Below the pieces are notes generated by a model. The model saw nothing but the letters and a program-made list of their open reading frames with translations. It made no database searches and was not told the DNA's origin. Shown piece by piece: positions 24,655 through 34,149 of a stretch of 64,000 bases of DNA. Position numbers and translations under genes: made by a program. The first letter of the stretch is position 1. The number at the start of each line of letters is the position of its first letter. The DNA comes from Chloroflexota bacterium. Lineage in GTDB: Bacteria > Chloroflexota > UBA11872 > VXOZ01. The DNA is taken from assembly GCA_012270555.1 (NCBI GenBank), contig JAAXIC010000049.1, forward strand, positions 96,013-160,012, given 5' to 3'.

Positions 24655-26175
24655 ATGGCAGTAATACAAACCACGCCGGGTGCCGTATTTTCGGGTATTC
24701 AGCCGGACCTCAACGAAGTCCGCACGCTGGCGGCGCAGGGTCTGACGGTACCCATTTCCCGCACCATTCCCGCAGACCTGGAAACGCCGGTCTCCGCCTA
24801 CCTCAAGATCGCGCAAGGTGACTACTCTTTCTTGCTCGAGAGCGTGCAAGGCAGCGAAAGTCTCGGACGCTACTCGTTCATCGGCACGAATGCTTCCAAG
24901 GTCATTCGCATGGACGAGGGCACGGCAACCCTCACGCAGATTGGTGAGAGAGAAACGCGCACGTACGCCGGTCCACTGAAACTGCTGGAAGAGGAACTGG
25001 CCAAGACTAATCTCGCCGTGATGCCCGGTCTGCCGCGCTTTCAAGGCGGCGCCGTCGGCTATCTGAGCTACGACACCGTGCGCTACTTTGAGCCACGCGT
25101 GCCGCTGCCGGCGGAGAATGCGCTGCCGGTGCCGGAAGCGATCTTCATGTTTACCGATAACCTCATTATGTTCGACCACGTCAAGCACAGCCTTACCATC
25201 ATTGCTTATGTCTCTCCCCACGGGGACGTGGCTGAGAACTATGACGTGGCAGTTGCAGCGATCGAGGATATCAATGCCAGGCTCCGAACTACCGTACCAA
25301 CAGTGCGCGGCACGGGAAATCCCGGCGTGGCAACGCCAAACATGACCGAACCAGAGCACCACGAGATGGTGCGGGCCGCCAAAGAATACATCGCCGCGGG
25401 CGACATTATACAAGCCGTGCTGGGGCTGCGTTGGTCGCGCTCCTTGGGCGTGCACCCCTACTCGGTCTACCGCGCGCTGCGCATGATCAACCCCTCACCG
25501 TACATGTACTACTTGAACCTTGAGGACGTGCAAATCGTCGGCGCCTCGCCTGAGATGTTGGTACGGGTGGAAGGCTCCCATGTCACCACGCGGCCTATTG
25601 CCGGTACCCGCCGGCGCGGCAGCACGCCGGAAGAAGACGCGGCCCTGGCCGAAGAACTCCTTGCCAGCGCGAAAGAACGCGCCGAACACATCATGCTCGT
25701 CGACCTGGGTCGGAACGATCTCGGCCGCGTGTGCCGCCCCGGCTCGGTCCACGTGCCCACCCTGATGGTGGTGGAAGAGTTCTCCCACGTGATGCACATC
25801 GTCTCTCAAGTAGAAGGGGAACTCCTGCCGGACAAGACGGCGTTCGACGCGCTGCGCTCGTGCTTCCCGGCGGGCACGCTTTCCGGCGCGCCCAAGGTGC
25901 GGGCCATGGAGATCATCTCCGAACTCGAAGGTACTACGCGAGGACCGTATGGCGGCGCCGTCGGCTATTTCGATTATTCCGGCAACATGGACATGGCGAT
26001 TACCATCCGCACCATGACCGTGCAAGACAACACAGCCTACATCCAAGCCGGTGGCGGCATCGTGGCGGATTCCGATCCCGAAGAGGAGTACGAAGAGGTG
26101 TGCAACAAGGCCGCGTCAACCATGCGGGCCATTGACGTTGCGGAGGAGATGGAACGTGATCTTCATGCTGGATAA
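24655..26175 (+). CDS. trpE: Anthranilate synthase component I
   Basis: This 506-residue chorismate-using enzyme converts chorismate with ammonia to anthranilate. Its C-terminal catalytic region shows RPIAGTRRRG, IMLVDLGRNDLGRV, FSHVMHIVSQVEG, AFPAGTLSGAPK-type FPAGTLSGAPKVRAMEII and IQAGGGIVADSDPE, all family hallmarks. The N-terminal LLES and YSFIG blocks belong to the tryptophan feedback site. AAGGAAAG precedes the ATG. It is the first gene after the Trp T-box, and its last 20 bases overlap the start of trpG, implying translational coupling of the two subunits. Confidence 0.97.
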   Translation: MAVIQTTPGAVFSGIQPDLNEVRTLAAQGLTVPISRTIPADLETPVSAYLKIAQGDYSFLLESVQGSESLGRYSFIGTNASKVIRMDEGTATLTQIGERETRTYAGPLKLLEEELAKTNLAVMPGLPRFQGGAVGYLSYDTVRYFEPRVPLPAENALPVPEAIFMFTDNLIMFDHVKHSLTIIAYVSPHGDVAENYDVAVAAIEDINARLRTTVPTVRGTGNPGVATPNMTEPEHHEMVRAAKEYIAAGDIIQAVLGLRWSRSLGVHPYSVYRALRMINPSPYMYYLNLEDVQIVGASPEMLVRVEGSHVTTRPIAGTRRRGSTPEEDAALAEELLASAKERAEHIMLVDLGRNDLGRVCRPGSVHVPTLMVVEEFSHVMHIVSQVEGELLPDKTAFDALRSCFPAGTLSGAPKVRAMEIISELEGTTRGPYGGAVGYFDYSGNMDMAITIRTMTVQDNTAYIQAGGGIVADSDPEEEYEEVCNKAASTMRAIDVAEEMERDLHAG

Positions 26176-26776
26176 CTACGACTCGTTTACCTACAATCTG
26201 GTGCAGTACATGGGCGAGCTCGGCGCCGAGATGGAAGTAGCGCGCAATGATAAGACGACAGTCGAGGAAGTCATGGCTAGCCAGCCTGACGGGATCGTCG
26301 TCTCGCCGGGGCCGTGCACGCCTAACGAAGCCGGCATCTCGAACGACCTCATCGCCCAGGCCGCGGGCAAGATACCGCTGCTCGGCGTCTGCCTCGGCCA
26401 CCAGTGCATCGGTCAGGTGTTTGGCGGCAACGTGATACGGGCGGAAACGCTCATGCACGGCAAGACGTCAATGATCCATCACCAGGACAGTGGCATTTTC
26501 GCCGGACTGGAGAACCCATTCGTGGCCACGCGTTACCATTCACTGATCATCGATCCGGAGAGCATGCCGTCGGTTCTCGACGTAACGGCACGGGCAGACG
26601 ACGGCACGATCATGAGTGTGCGCCACAGGCAACATGCGATTTACGGCGTCCAATTCCATCCAGAATCAATCCTGACCACGGAAGGGAAGCGGCTACTCCA
26701 GAATTTTCTCAATATCGTCGAGCAGAATCGCACACAGGAAACGCAAGCGGCTGCCGCGCACAAGGGGGCAGAGTGA
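26156..26776 (+). CDS. trpG: Anthranilate synthase component II (glutamine amidotransferase)
   Basis: The class I glutamine amidotransferase subunit supplies ammonia to TrpE. The nucleophile lies in LLGVCLGHQCIG and the catalytic His and Glu in YGVQFHPES. I place the start at the GTG at 26156, giving 206 residues that begin IFMLDNYDSFTYN, the normal family N-terminus; GGAGGAG lies seven bases before it. Longer readings would run 100 bases into trpE. The stop overlaps the trpD start (TGATG). Confidence 0.96.
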   Translation: MIFMLDNYDSFTYNLVQYMGELGAEMEVARNDKTTVEEVMASQPDGIVVSPGPCTPNEAGISNDLIAQAAGKIPLLGVCLGHQCIGQVFGGNVIRAETLMHGKTSMIHHQDSGIFAGLENPFVATRYHSLIIDPESMPSVLDVTARADDGTIMSVRHRQHAIYGVQFHPESILTTEGKRLLQNFLNIVEQNRTQETQAAAAHKGAE

Positions 26777-27792
26777 TGATTGTTGAAGCGACCATCAAAG
26801 CTACTGAGGGCGCATCGCTTTCTCGTGATGAAGCGGCCCAAGTAATGACCGAGATCATGGATGCGGCGTGCACGCCGGCGCAGTTCGGCGCGTTCGTCAC
26901 GGCGCTCCGCATTAAAGGAGAATCCGCTGATGAAATCGCCGGATGCCTGGCCGTGATGCGCGACAAAGCGCTGCCGGTCACGGTCAGTCAGCCCGTGGCC
27001 GATACCTGCGGCACCGGCGGCGACGGTGTCGGTACCTTCAATATTTCAACTGCCAATGCCATTGTCTTGGCGGCGGCAGGCCAGCCCGTAGCTAAGCACG
27101 GCAATCGCGCTATGAGCAGCGCCTGCGGCAGCGCCGACGTGCTGGAGGCGCTGGGTGTGCAAATCGAGCTGGGGCCGGACGCGGTGGCGCAGTGCATCGA
27201 GCAGGTCGGCATCGGCTTCATGTTCGCACAAGCCTACCATCCGGCGATGAAATTCGCCGCGCCGCTGCGCCGCGAAATCGGCATTCGTACGATCTTCAAC
27301 ATTCTCGGCCCGCTGACGAACCCCGCCGGAGCCGGCTATCGCGTGTTCGGTGTCGCTGACCCAAGTCTTGCGGACGACATTGCCCAGGCGCTGAGCGCGC
27401 TTGGTGTGCGCCGCGCGCTCGTCGTCCACGGCGAGGCCGACGGTGTTGACGAAATCTCCATTAGCGGCCCCACGTCGGTAACCGAGTGGGACGGCAGCAG
27501 TGTAAAGAGCTACCATCTGGAGCCGAAGGACTTTGGCTTGGACGAGGCGCCAGTGAGCGAAATTGCCGGCGGCTCGGTGGAGGAGAATGCGCAATACGTG
27601 CGCGACGTGCTGGCCGGCAAGCCGGGCCCGCGCCGCGACGTGGTGGTCATGAATGCCGCTGCCGGCCTCGTGGTCAGCGGCAGAGCGAGCGACTGGAAAG
27701 AAGGCGCGGCGCAAGCCGCCGCCGCTATCGACAACGGCCAGGCCGCCGCTAAACTGGAAGCCTTTGCAAGCCTGAGTCAGAGTCTTGCCTGA
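26776..27792 (+). CDS. trpD: Anthranilate phosphoribosyltransferase
   Basis: This 338-residue enzyme joins anthranilate to PRPP. The PRPP-binding DTCGTGGDGVGTFNIST, the AKHGNRAMSSACGSAD block and IFNILGPLTNPA are all present. The start at ATG 26776 overlaps the trpG stop; a GTG directly before it (26773) is also possible. A family A repeat sits in the 129-bp gap before trpC, the largest break among the first five trp genes. Confidence 0.96.
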   Translation: MIVEATIKATEGASLSRDEAAQVMTEIMDAACTPAQFGAFVTALRIKGESADEIAGCLAVMRDKALPVTVSQPVADTCGTGGDGVGTFNISTANAIVLAAAGQPVAKHGNRAMSSACGSADVLEALGVQIELGPDAVAQCIEQVGIGFMFAQAYHPAMKFAAPLRREIGIRTIFNILGPLTNPAGAGYRVFGVADPSLADDIAQALSALGVRRALVVHGEADGVDEISISGPTSVTEWDGSSVKSYHLEPKDFGLDEAPVSEIAGGSVEENAQYVRDVLAGKPGPRRDVVVMNAAAGLVVSGRASDWKEGAAQAAAAIDNGQAAAKLEAFASLSQSLA

Positions 27793-27838
27793 TACCGTAT
27801 CCGAATGGATTTACCAGTAAACAAGGCCCTGCATTTAT

Positions 27839-27872
27839 CCCCTCTCCCTGAGGGAGAGGGTTAGGGTGAGGG
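27839..27872. repeat. Dispersed repeat family A inside the trp operon
   Basis: CCCCTCTCCCTGAGGGAGAG followed by GGTTAGGGTGAGGG lies between trpD and trpC. As RNA it would form a hairpin between two cistrons. Confidence 0.75.
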
Positions 27873-27921
27873 TGAAGCAACCAGAAAAGTCTGAGTTGAA
27901 GGGGTACTTGGAACCACACAC

Positions 27922-28788
27922 ATGATTCTCGATACCATCCTGCAGCATAAAGAACGTGAGTTGGCGGAGCGTCAAGCCGCAGTGCCGCTGCGCGCTCTGG
28001 AGCAGAGAGCAGAAGCAATGGGCCCGCCGCGCGATTTCGCGGCGGCATTGCGTCAAGACGGCATTCGGCTGATCGCCGAGATCAAGCGAGCGTCGCCATC
28101 CAAAGGCGTTTTTGCGCCTGATCTTGATCCGCCGGTGCTGGCACAGATATATGCGGACAACGGCGCTAGTGCCCTTTCGGTACTTACGGACGAGCGGTTC
28201 TTCCAGGGTTCGCTTGCCGACCTCCAAGCCGCGCGCGCTGCCGTGAACATTCCTGCATTGCGCAAGGACTTCACTACCGACGAGTACCACATCGTCGAAG
28301 CCCGTGCCGCGGGCGCCGACGCGGTGCTCCTCATCGTTGCCGCCCTGCCGCAGCCCCGCTTGCGGGCGCTGCTCCGCTGCGCTCAGGAATGGGACATGGC
28401 CGCCATCGTGGAAGTGCATACGGCGGAGGAAACCGCTCTAGCCTTGGAGATAGACGCTGAGATCATTGGCATCAACAACCGCAACCTACATACCTTCGAA
28501 ACCACATTGGAAACGACTGCCGCACTCCGCGAGATCATCCCAACCGACCACTTGGTAGTCAGCGAGAGCGGCATCCATACAACCGCCGATGTGGCAAAGC
28601 TCCACGCCTGGAACGTAGACGCTATGTTGATTGGCGAAGCATTGGTGACTGCACCGGACACGGCAGCCAAAGTTGCGTCACTTGTTGCTGCCGCAGAATT
28701 GCCGACGGTTGATTCCGCTTCCAGCGATAGCGATTCACCCTCCGTCATTCCGGCGCAGGCCGGAATCCAGAGTGAGGCAACCGAATGA
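27922..28788 (+). CDS. trpC: Indole-3-glycerol phosphate synthase
   Basis: This 288-residue TIM-barrel enzyme closes the indole ring. Landmarks are LIAEIKRASPSKG, ALSVLTDERFF, LRKDF, GINNRNLHTFE and VSESGIHT. The last 30 residues are Ser/Asp-rich and end in SVIPAQAGIQSEATE; this tail is not part of the fold and is encoded by a dispersed palindrome (28747-28766). The stop overlaps the trpF start (ATGA). The ATG has no strong ribosome-binding site. Confidence 0.96.
   Translation: MILDTILQHKERELAERQAAVPLRALEQRAEAMGPPRDFAAALRQDGIRLIAEIKRASPSKGVFAPDLDPPVLAQIYADNGASALSVLTDERFFQGSLADLQAARAAVNIPALRKDFTTDEYHIVEARAAGADAVLLIVAALPQPRLRALLRCAQEWDMAAIVEVHTAEETALALEIDAEIIGINNRNLHTFETTLETTAALREIIPTDHLVVSESGIHTTADVAKLHAWNVDAMLIGEALVTAPDTAAKVASLVAAAELPTVDSASSDSDSPSVIPAQAGIQSEATE
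28747..28766. repeat. Palindromic repeat ATTCCGGC/GCCGGAAT within the trpC coding end
   Basis: ATTCCGGC-GCAG-GCCGGAAT is a perfect 8-bp hairpin preceded by GTC and followed by CCAG, the layout of the widely dispersed GTCATTCCGG...CCGGAATCCAG repeats. It is read through in frame as the TrpC tail. Confidence 0.7.
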
Positions 28789-29462
28789 AATCGTCCGCAG
28801 ACTCCCCTGACGCCAACAATCGCATAGCGCAAGGCTTCGCTGCGCCCAAAGTGAAAATCGACGGCATCATGGCACTGGCCGACGCGCGCGCTGCGGTGGC
28901 GCATGGCGCGGACTTTATCGGTTTTGTGTTTGTCAAGGGTAGACGTCGATGCATGACCATGGACGACACGCGCGACATCATTCGCAGTCTTGGCTCCACA
29001 TGTCCGCCGGCAGTGGGTCTCTTTGTTAACGAGGATGCCGCGACCGTGCGCCATGTTGTAGCGGAATGCGGACTTCAGTACGTGCAGTTGTGCGGAGCGG
29101 AGACGCCGGACTACTGCACCGAGTTAGGGCTACTGCATTGGAAAGTTATAAACTTGCATTCCGCCGACGACTACGCACGCATGCCCCCTTACGTGGAGGC
29201 CGCGGGATTTGTGCTGGAGGGCGCCGACAATGGGCCCGGCGGCACCGGCCAGACCTGGGATTGGAGTCTGGCAAGCGCCGCGCCGCGCGACCGCCCATTC
29301 TTTATCGCAGGGGGGCTTACCCCTGACAATGTACGTTCTGCCGTTGCCCAGGTGCAGCCCTGGGGAGTGGACGTCAGCAGCGGTGTTGAGACAAATGGCA
29401 AGAAAGACCCCGACAAGATTGCCGCATTCATCCACCACGCGAGAGATGCCTCGTTACCGTGA
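28785..29462 (+). CDS. trpF: Phosphoribosylanthranilate isomerase
   Basis: This 225-residue TIM-barrel enzyme catalyses the Amadori step between TrpD and TrpC. Family blocks are ALADARAAVAHGADFIGFVF, VGLFVN, VQLCG, DNGPGGTGQTWDW and GGLTPDNV. The general acid D148 in DNGPGGTG is kept as in the E. coli protein. The expected KICG motif, whose Cys is the general base, reads K24-I25-D26-G27: the Cys is Asp. The N-terminus is about 19 residues longer than usual. The start overlaps the trpC stop. Confidence 0.92.
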   Translation: MKSSADSPDANNRIAQGFAAPKVKIDGIMALADARAAVAHGADFIGFVFVKGRRRCMTMDDTRDIIRSLGSTCPPAVGLFVNEDAATVRHVVAECGLQYVQLCGAETPDYCTELGLLHWKVINLHSADDYARMPPYVEAAGFVLEGADNGPGGTGQTWDWSLASAAPRDRPFFIAGGLTPDNVRSAVAQVQPWGVDVSSGVETNGKKDPDKIAAFIHHARDASLP

Positions 29463-29473
29463 GAGGAAGCACA

Positions 29474-29683
29474 ATGAAACGGCTTGAAGAGTTGGTTCAG
29501 GAGTTGCCGCCGGAGTTGCAGCAGGAAGTCTACGACTTTGCACGCTTTCTGCTGGAAACGAAAGCCAAGCCGCGCCGCAAGGGAAAGCTGCGCCTCACCT
29601 GGGCCGGAGCGCTCGCCGAGTATCGTGACCAGTACACTTCTCTTGATCTGCAACGCAAGGCGCTCGAATGGTGGGGAGACTGA
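29474..29683 (+). CDS. DUF2281-type antitoxin of a PIN-domain toxin-antitoxin pair
   Basis: This 69-residue protein begins MKRLEELVQELPPELQQEVY and FARFLLETK, the typical DUF2281 helical pattern, and ends in an aromatic KALEWWGD tail. DUF2281 proteins are usually found directly before PIN-domain toxins. GAGAGGAAG precedes the ATG at 29474, which decides this start over an upstream GTG. It lies 11 bp after trpF and its stop overlaps the toxin start, so the pair is embedded in the trp transcript. Confidence 0.82.
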   Translation: MKRLEELVQELPPELQQEVYDFARFLLETKAKPRRKGKLRLTWAGALAEYRDQYTSLDLQRKALEWWGD

Positions 29684-30087
29684 TGTACCTTGTCGATTCA
29701 AATGTATGGCTAGAACTCTTGCTAAACCAGGAAAGAGCAGAAGAAGTTCGAGATTTCTTTGGCACAATGGAGCCGAATCTACTGGCACTGACAGATTTTA
29801 CTCTTTATTCGCTCGGTATCATTCTAACGCGGCTTGGAAAGGACCAGGCGTTCTCTGACTTTACTGTAGACACGCTTGAACGGGGAGAAGTCACCAGTCT
29901 TCGGCTAAACATTGCTGACATGCGAGATCTGCTGGCCGTGGGACAACAGTTTCGACTTGATTTTGACGATGCCTATCAATACCTCGCCGCTGAGAAACAC
30001 GGCTTCGTGCTCGTGAGTTTTGATTCGGATTTTGATCGAACAGATCGTGGAAGAAAGACTCCTAAGCAGATCATCACAGAATTGTAA
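29683..30087 (+). CDS. PIN-domain ribonuclease toxin (VapC-like)
   Basis: From the ATG at 29683 the product has 134 residues. It starts [14 protein letters not shown] with the first PIN aspartate (D5), and has the later acidic positions in [13 protein letters not shown] and [16 protein letters not shown] toxins are Mg-dependent RNases that often cut tRNA or rRNA. It overlaps the antitoxin stop by one base and is followed after 19 bp by trpS. The third-codon pattern looks more AT-rich than the flanking trp genes (for example TTT, AAT and CTA codons), in keeping with acquisition from elsewhere. Confidence 0.85.
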   Translation: MYLVDSNVWLELLLNQERAEEVRDFFGTMEPNLLALTDFTLYSLGIILTRLGKDQAFSDFTVDTLERGEVTSLRLNIADMRDLLAVGQQFRLDFDDAYQYLAAEKHGFVLVSFDSDFDRTDRGRKTPKQIITEL

Positions 30088-30106
30088 ACCAGAAGGAAAG
30101 AGGACT

Positions 30107-31177
30107 GTGGCAAGACCACCCCAAAAACGCATTCTCACCGGCATGCGCACCACCGGCGCCGCGCATCTCGGTCACTACGCCGGCGCGCTGCGCAACTGGG
30201 TCGAAATGCAGGGCGAGTACGAGTGTTACTTCCTGCTCGCCGACGTGCAGGCCTTCAGCACGCACTTCGACGATCCGCAGCGCATCGTAGAGTCAGTGCA
30301 CGAAATGGTGCTCGACTGGTTGGCGGTTGGGCTCAATCCGACGAAACAGTCGAACATTCACTTTGTGTTGCAGAGTCAGATACAGGATCTGACGGAACTG
30401 ACGACCTACTTCTCCATGCTCACGCCGATGGCCTACGTGGAACGCAATCCCACCATCAAGAACGAACGCGCGCAGTATGGCGAGCGTGCGGGCAATCTCG
30501 GCTTCTACAACTACCCGGTATCCCAGGCCGCCGACGTCCTGCTCTTCACGCCGCCGCCGCCGCACGTCGACGGTGACGAACTCTGCGTACCGGTGGGTGA
30601 AGACCAACTGCCTCTGCTCGAACTCACCAACGACATCGCGGGCTGGTTCAACCGCACGTACGACCGCGTCTTTCTGGAGTGCACGCACCGCTTGAGCGAG
30701 GTGCCGCGCCTCATGGGCACCGACGGCCAAGCCAAGATGAGCAAGAGCCTGGGGAACGTAATCCTCCTCAGCGACGACGCGGACACGGTGCAGAAGAAAG
30801 TCATGAGCATGTACACCGACCCCACACGGCTGCGCGCCACGGATCCCGGCCACGTGGAAGGCAACCCGGTATTCATGTACCACGACGCCTTCAACCCGGA
30901 CGTTGCTGAAGTAGACGAATTGAAAGACCGCTACCGCAAGGGCCGCGTCGGCGACGTGGAGGTCAAGCGGCGGCTCTTCACTGCACTCAACGCAATGCTG
31001 GACCCCATTAGAGAACGTCGTGAAGCGTTTGCTAACGACCCCGACATTGTGCAGGAAGTCTTGCGCAGCGGCATCGAGCAAACGCGCGCCGTGGGCGGCG
31101 AAACCATGGACCACGTCCGCGCCGCCATGTATATAGACTATGCAAACCTGCTGGCGACACCGACGGCAACCGGTTAG
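30107..31177 (+). CDS. trpS: Tryptophanyl-tRNA synthetase
   Basis: From the GTG at 30107 this class I aminoacyl-tRNA synthetase has 356 residues. The HIGH-type motif is [11 protein letters not shown] (H20-L-G-H23) and the KMSKS motif is K210-MSKS. It charges tRNA-Trp. AAGGA lies nine bases before the GTG; a longer reading from 30020 would overlap the toxin gene with non-conserved sequence. Position inside the trp operon behind a Trp T-box gives it direct feedback: low charging of tRNA-Trp would raise its expression. Confidence 0.95.
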   Translation: MARPPQKRILTGMRTTGAAHLGHYAGALRNWVEMQGEYECYFLLADVQAFSTHFDDPQRIVESVHEMVLDWLAVGLNPTKQSNIHFVLQSQIQDLTELTTYFSMLTPMAYVERNPTIKNERAQYGERAGNLGFYNYPVSQAADVLLFTPPPPHVDGDELCVPVGEDQLPLLELTNDIAGWFNRTYDRVFLECTHRLSEVPRLMGTDGQAKMSKSLGNVILLSDDADTVQKKVMSMYTDPTRLRATDPGHVEGNPVFMYHDAFNPDVAEVDELKDRYRKGRVGDVEVKRRLFTALNAMLDPIRERREAFANDPDIVQEVLRSGIEQTRAVGGETMDHVRAAMYIDYANLLATPTATG

Positions 31178-31265
31178 ATGCAGGTTTCATCATGTATGTT
31201 TATCAAGATTTCGTACCGCGCTGCGCCTCGTACGCTGGGCGGCATACTGCAATAGGAGCGCTTGA

Positions 31266-32465
31266 ATGGCTACATCACCATCACTCACCGTACGGGGACA
31301 ATTCGGTGACTACGGCGGGCGTTACGTGCCGGAGACCGTGATTCCGGCGCTGGAAGAATTGGAAGAAGCCTACGCCGGCCTTGCCGATGACACCGCGTTT
31401 CAAGACGAACTCGATGTTCTGTTGGACCGCTATGTAGGTCGCCCCACGCCCATTTACCACGCGGCCCGCCTGAGCGCAGAAATCGGCGGCGCGCAGATGT
31501 ATCTCAAGCGGGAAGACCTGGCGCACACCGGCGCACACAAGATCAACAATGCCCTCGGCCAGGCGTTGCTCGCAAAGCGCATCGGGCGCACCCGCATCAT
31601 CGCCGAGACTGGCGCGGGGCAGCACGGCGTCGCCACCGCTGCCGCGTGCGCCATGCTCGGTCTGGAGTGCATCGTCTACATGGGCGAGGTTGACGTGCAC
31701 CGCCAGACGCTCAACGTCTTTCGCATGAAGCTGCTCGGCGCCACCGTAATACCGGTAATGTCCGGCAGCCGCACGCTCAAGGATGCCATCAACGAGACCA
31801 TTCGCGACTGGGTCACCAACGTTGAGACCACCCATTATATCATCGGCTCCGTGGTGGGGCCGCACCCGTATCCCACCATCGTGCGCGACCTCCAGAGCAT
31901 CATCGGCAGGGAGGCCCGCGAGCAGTGCTTGGCGCAGTTTGGGCGCTTGCCTGATGTAGTGGTGGCCTGCGTGGGCGGCGGCAGCAACGCCATTGGCATC
32001 TTCCATCCCTTTGTAGACGACACAGAAGTGCGCCTGGTGGGTGTGGAAGCCGCCGGGCACGGCATCGAGAGCGGCGAGCACGCCGCCACGCTGGTGGCCG
32101 GCACGCCCGGCACCCTCCACGGCGCGAAGAGCTACTTGCTGCAAGACGACGAGGGCCAGATCTACGAGCCACATAGCATCTCCGCCGGACTGGACTACCC
32201 CGGCGTCGGCCCCGAACACAGTTACTTGAAAGACCTGGGGCGGGCGGAGTATGTGGGCGTGACGGACGAGCAGGCGCTGGAAGGCTTCCAGCATCTTTGT
32301 CGAACTGAGGGCATCATACCTGCCTTGGAGCCCGCACACGCCATGTACCATGCCGCGCAATTGGCGAGTGCACTCCCGCAGGATCAGATTGTGCTGATCA
32401 ACCTCTCCGGCCGGGGTGACAAAGACATGACCATCGTCGCCGAGGGATTGGGGGTGGAGCTGTGA
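31266..32465 (+). CDS. trpB: Tryptophan synthase beta chain
   Basis: This 399-residue PLP enzyme joins indole and serine. The PLP lysine is K92 in [37 protein letters not shown] and the GVGPEH block follow. It is the standard TrpB1 type that pairs with TrpA. AGGAG precedes the ATG. The stop overlaps the trpA start by four bases (GTGA). Confidence 0.97.
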   Translation: MATSPSLTVRGQFGDYGGRYVPETVIPALEELEEAYAGLADDTAFQDELDVLLDRYVGRPTPIYHAARLSAEIGGAQMYLKREDLAHTGAHKINNALGQALLAKRIGRTRIIAETGAGQHGVATAAACAMLGLECIVYMGEVDVHRQTLNVFRMKLLGATVIPVMSGSRTLKDAINETIRDWVTNVETTHYIIGSVVGPHPYPTIVRDLQSIIGREAREQCLAQFGRLPDVVVACVGGGSNAIGIFHPFVDDTEVRLVGVEAAGHGIESGEHAATLVAGTPGTLHGAKSYLLQDDEGQIYEPHSISAGLDYPGVGPEHSYLKDLGRAEYVGVTDEQALEGFQHLCRTEGIIPALEPAHAMYHAAQLASALPQDQIVLINLSGRGDKDMTIVAEGLGVEL

Positions 32466-33283
32466 GCGGACCAATTCAAGGACACCGCCTCGCTGCAACC
32501 TTCGCCCAAACGAAAGCGGAGAACCGCGCAGCGCTCATCACGTTTGCCACCGTTGGGTATCCCACACCGGCGGATACCGCCGACGTCGTGCGCGCGCTCC
32601 TGGCAGGCGGTTCGGACGTCGTCGAACTCGGCATACCCTTCTCCGATCCACTCGCCGATGGCGCGACGATACAGCACGCGTCGCAGATTGCGCTGGAGCA
32701 AGGCACCACGCTCAAGATGGCTTTCAACCTGGTGCGCGACCTGCGGTCCGAGGGTGTTGAGACTCCGCTCGTCTTCATGGGTTATTACAACCCCTTCCTG
32801 CACTACGGACTGGAACGGGTCGTGAAAGAAGCGGCCGAAATAGGCCTCGACGGCTTCATCGTGCCAGACCTGCCGCCGGAGGAAGGACAGGAATTCGGCC
32901 GCCTTGCTAGGGCCCACGACCTCGACCTGATACCGCTCCTGGCGCCCACCAGCACCGAATCGCGTATCCAGGCCAACGTCCAGGCCGGCAGCGGCTTTGT
33001 CTACTGTGTCTCTCTCATCGGCGTGACCGGCGCGCGCGAGCAACTCTCCGCCACGTTGCCGGAATTCCTAGGCCGCGTGCGGAAACACACCGACTTGCCC
33101 TTGGCAGTAGGCTTTGGCGTGTCGCGGCCCGAGCACGTTGCCACGGTTGCGCAGATGGCCGAGGGTGTGGTCAGCGCAAGCGCGTTGATCAACGTCCTTG
33201 ACGATACTTCCGCCGCGCGACGCTTCGACGCCCTAAAGGACCTCGTGCATGCCATGCGCGCGGCGACCGTCCATACAAAGTAG
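32462..33283 (+). CDS. trpA: Tryptophan synthase alpha chain
   Basis: This 273-residue TIM-barrel subunit splits indole-3-glycerol phosphate to indole. The catalytic Glu lies in [15 protein letters not shown] and the catalytic Asp in [23 protein letters not shown] and [10 protein letters not shown] bind phosphate. The GTG start overlaps the trpB stop. It is followed after six bases by a methyltransferase gene, so the operon continues. Confidence 0.97.
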   Translation: MSGPIQGHRLAATFAQTKAENRAALITFATVGYPTPADTADVVRALLAGGSDVVELGIPFSDPLADGATIQHASQIALEQGTTLKMAFNLVRDLRSEGVETPLVFMGYYNPFLHYGLERVVKEAAEIGLDGFIVPDLPPEEGQEFGRLARAHDLDLIPLLAPTSTESRIQANVQAGSGFVYCVSLIGVTGAREQLSATLPEFLGRVRKHTDLPLAVGFGVSRPEHVATVAQMAEGVVSASALINVLDDTSAARRFDALKDLVHAMRAATVHTK

Positions 33284-33289
33284 CCAAGC

Positions 33290-33982
33290 GTGGTGCGTTC
33301 GGGCGTCCAGCTCTCTCAGGTCGTACCCTGGGGTCGTTCACTGGCTGAGTACGTGGGGATGTTTGCCCTCAGCGAACGAGACCTGGCAAAGCGAATCCTT
33401 GGCTGTGCAGACGGACCCGCCAGTTTCAACGCGGAGATGGCTGCCCGGGGCTACCGGGTCGTCTCCTGCGATCCCCTGTACGTCTTCAATAGCCAGGAGC
33501 TAAGACAACGCTTCGACGAAACCTTCGCGACGATGATGGCCCAGATGCCTGCCAAGCGGGACAATTTCGTGTGGGACACAATACCGTCAATCCAGGCATT
33601 GGGTGAGATGCGCATGACCGCAATGGAAGCCTTCCTGCGCGACTTTGCGGGCGATCGGCGGGGTAGTCGCTATGTCGTCTCTGCCCTCCCTCACCTCGCC
33701 TTCGCAAATAGTGCCTTCGACCTTGCCCTCTGCTCTAACTTCCTATTCCTCTACTCGGAGCAATTGGGCGAGGACTTTCATGTAGCGGCTCTGCGCGAGC
33801 TTTGCCGTGTCGCAACGGAAGTCCGTGTCTTTCCCCTGGTCGATCTCGACGGTCAGGTCTCGCCGCACCTTGGTCCGGCCCTTACAGCGCTCCGCCGCGC
33901 GGGTTTCCACGCTACGGTTAGCCGCGTGCCGTATGAATTTCTCAAAGGCGCCAACGAGATGCTCGTCATCGAAAGGCAGTAG
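33290..33982 (+). CDS. SAM-dependent methyltransferase-like protein
   Basis: This 230-residue protein has a class I methyltransferase layout: ILGCADGPASFNAEMAARGY is the SAM-binding loop plus beta-2, CDPLY is the acidic end of the second strand, and FDLALCSNFLFLYSEQLGED is the post-motif region. The GPASFNAE pattern recurs in a conserved but functionally unknown group. The GTG start is six bases after the trpA stop, so it probably shares the trp transcript. The substrate is unknown; tryptophan or a product of chorismate metabolism is a guess from position alone. Confidence 0.78.
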   Translation: MVRSGVQLSQVVPWGRSLAEYVGMFALSERDLAKRILGCADGPASFNAEMAARGYRVVSCDPLYVFNSQELRQRFDETFATMMAQMPAKRDNFVWDTIPSIQALGEMRMTAMEAFLRDFAGDRRGSRYVVSALPHLAFANSAFDLALCSNFLFLYSEQLGEDFHVAALRELCRVATEVRVFPLVDLDGQVSPHLGPALTALRRAGFHATVSRVPYEFLKGANEMLVIERQ

Positions 33983-34149
33983 GGACAATACAACAATGTA
34001 CGGTCTGTGATCTGCGACAATGGATTAACTCTGAAACTGCAAAAACTGCAAGTGAGCAACCTAGACCACCTTCCCAGTGAGTATTGAAGGCAGCGATACT
34101 AGACTCTGCATTGGACTTCGGGAAGCGTAGAAAAACTGGTGTTGGATTC

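Noticed and set aside
24469..25455. 328-codon open frame antisense to the T-box and trpE
   Set aside because: Opposite a structured leader and trpE; no motif.
28785..29462. Loss of the TrpF general acid (Glu in place of Asp)
   Set aside because: A first alignment placed E145 at the acid position, but DNGPGGTG matches the E. coli DNGxGGSG segment, so D148 is the likely acid and is conserved.
31281..32498. 405-codon open frame antisense to trpB
   Set aside because: trpB is certain; the antisense translation shows only low-complexity Val/Ala/Gly sequence.
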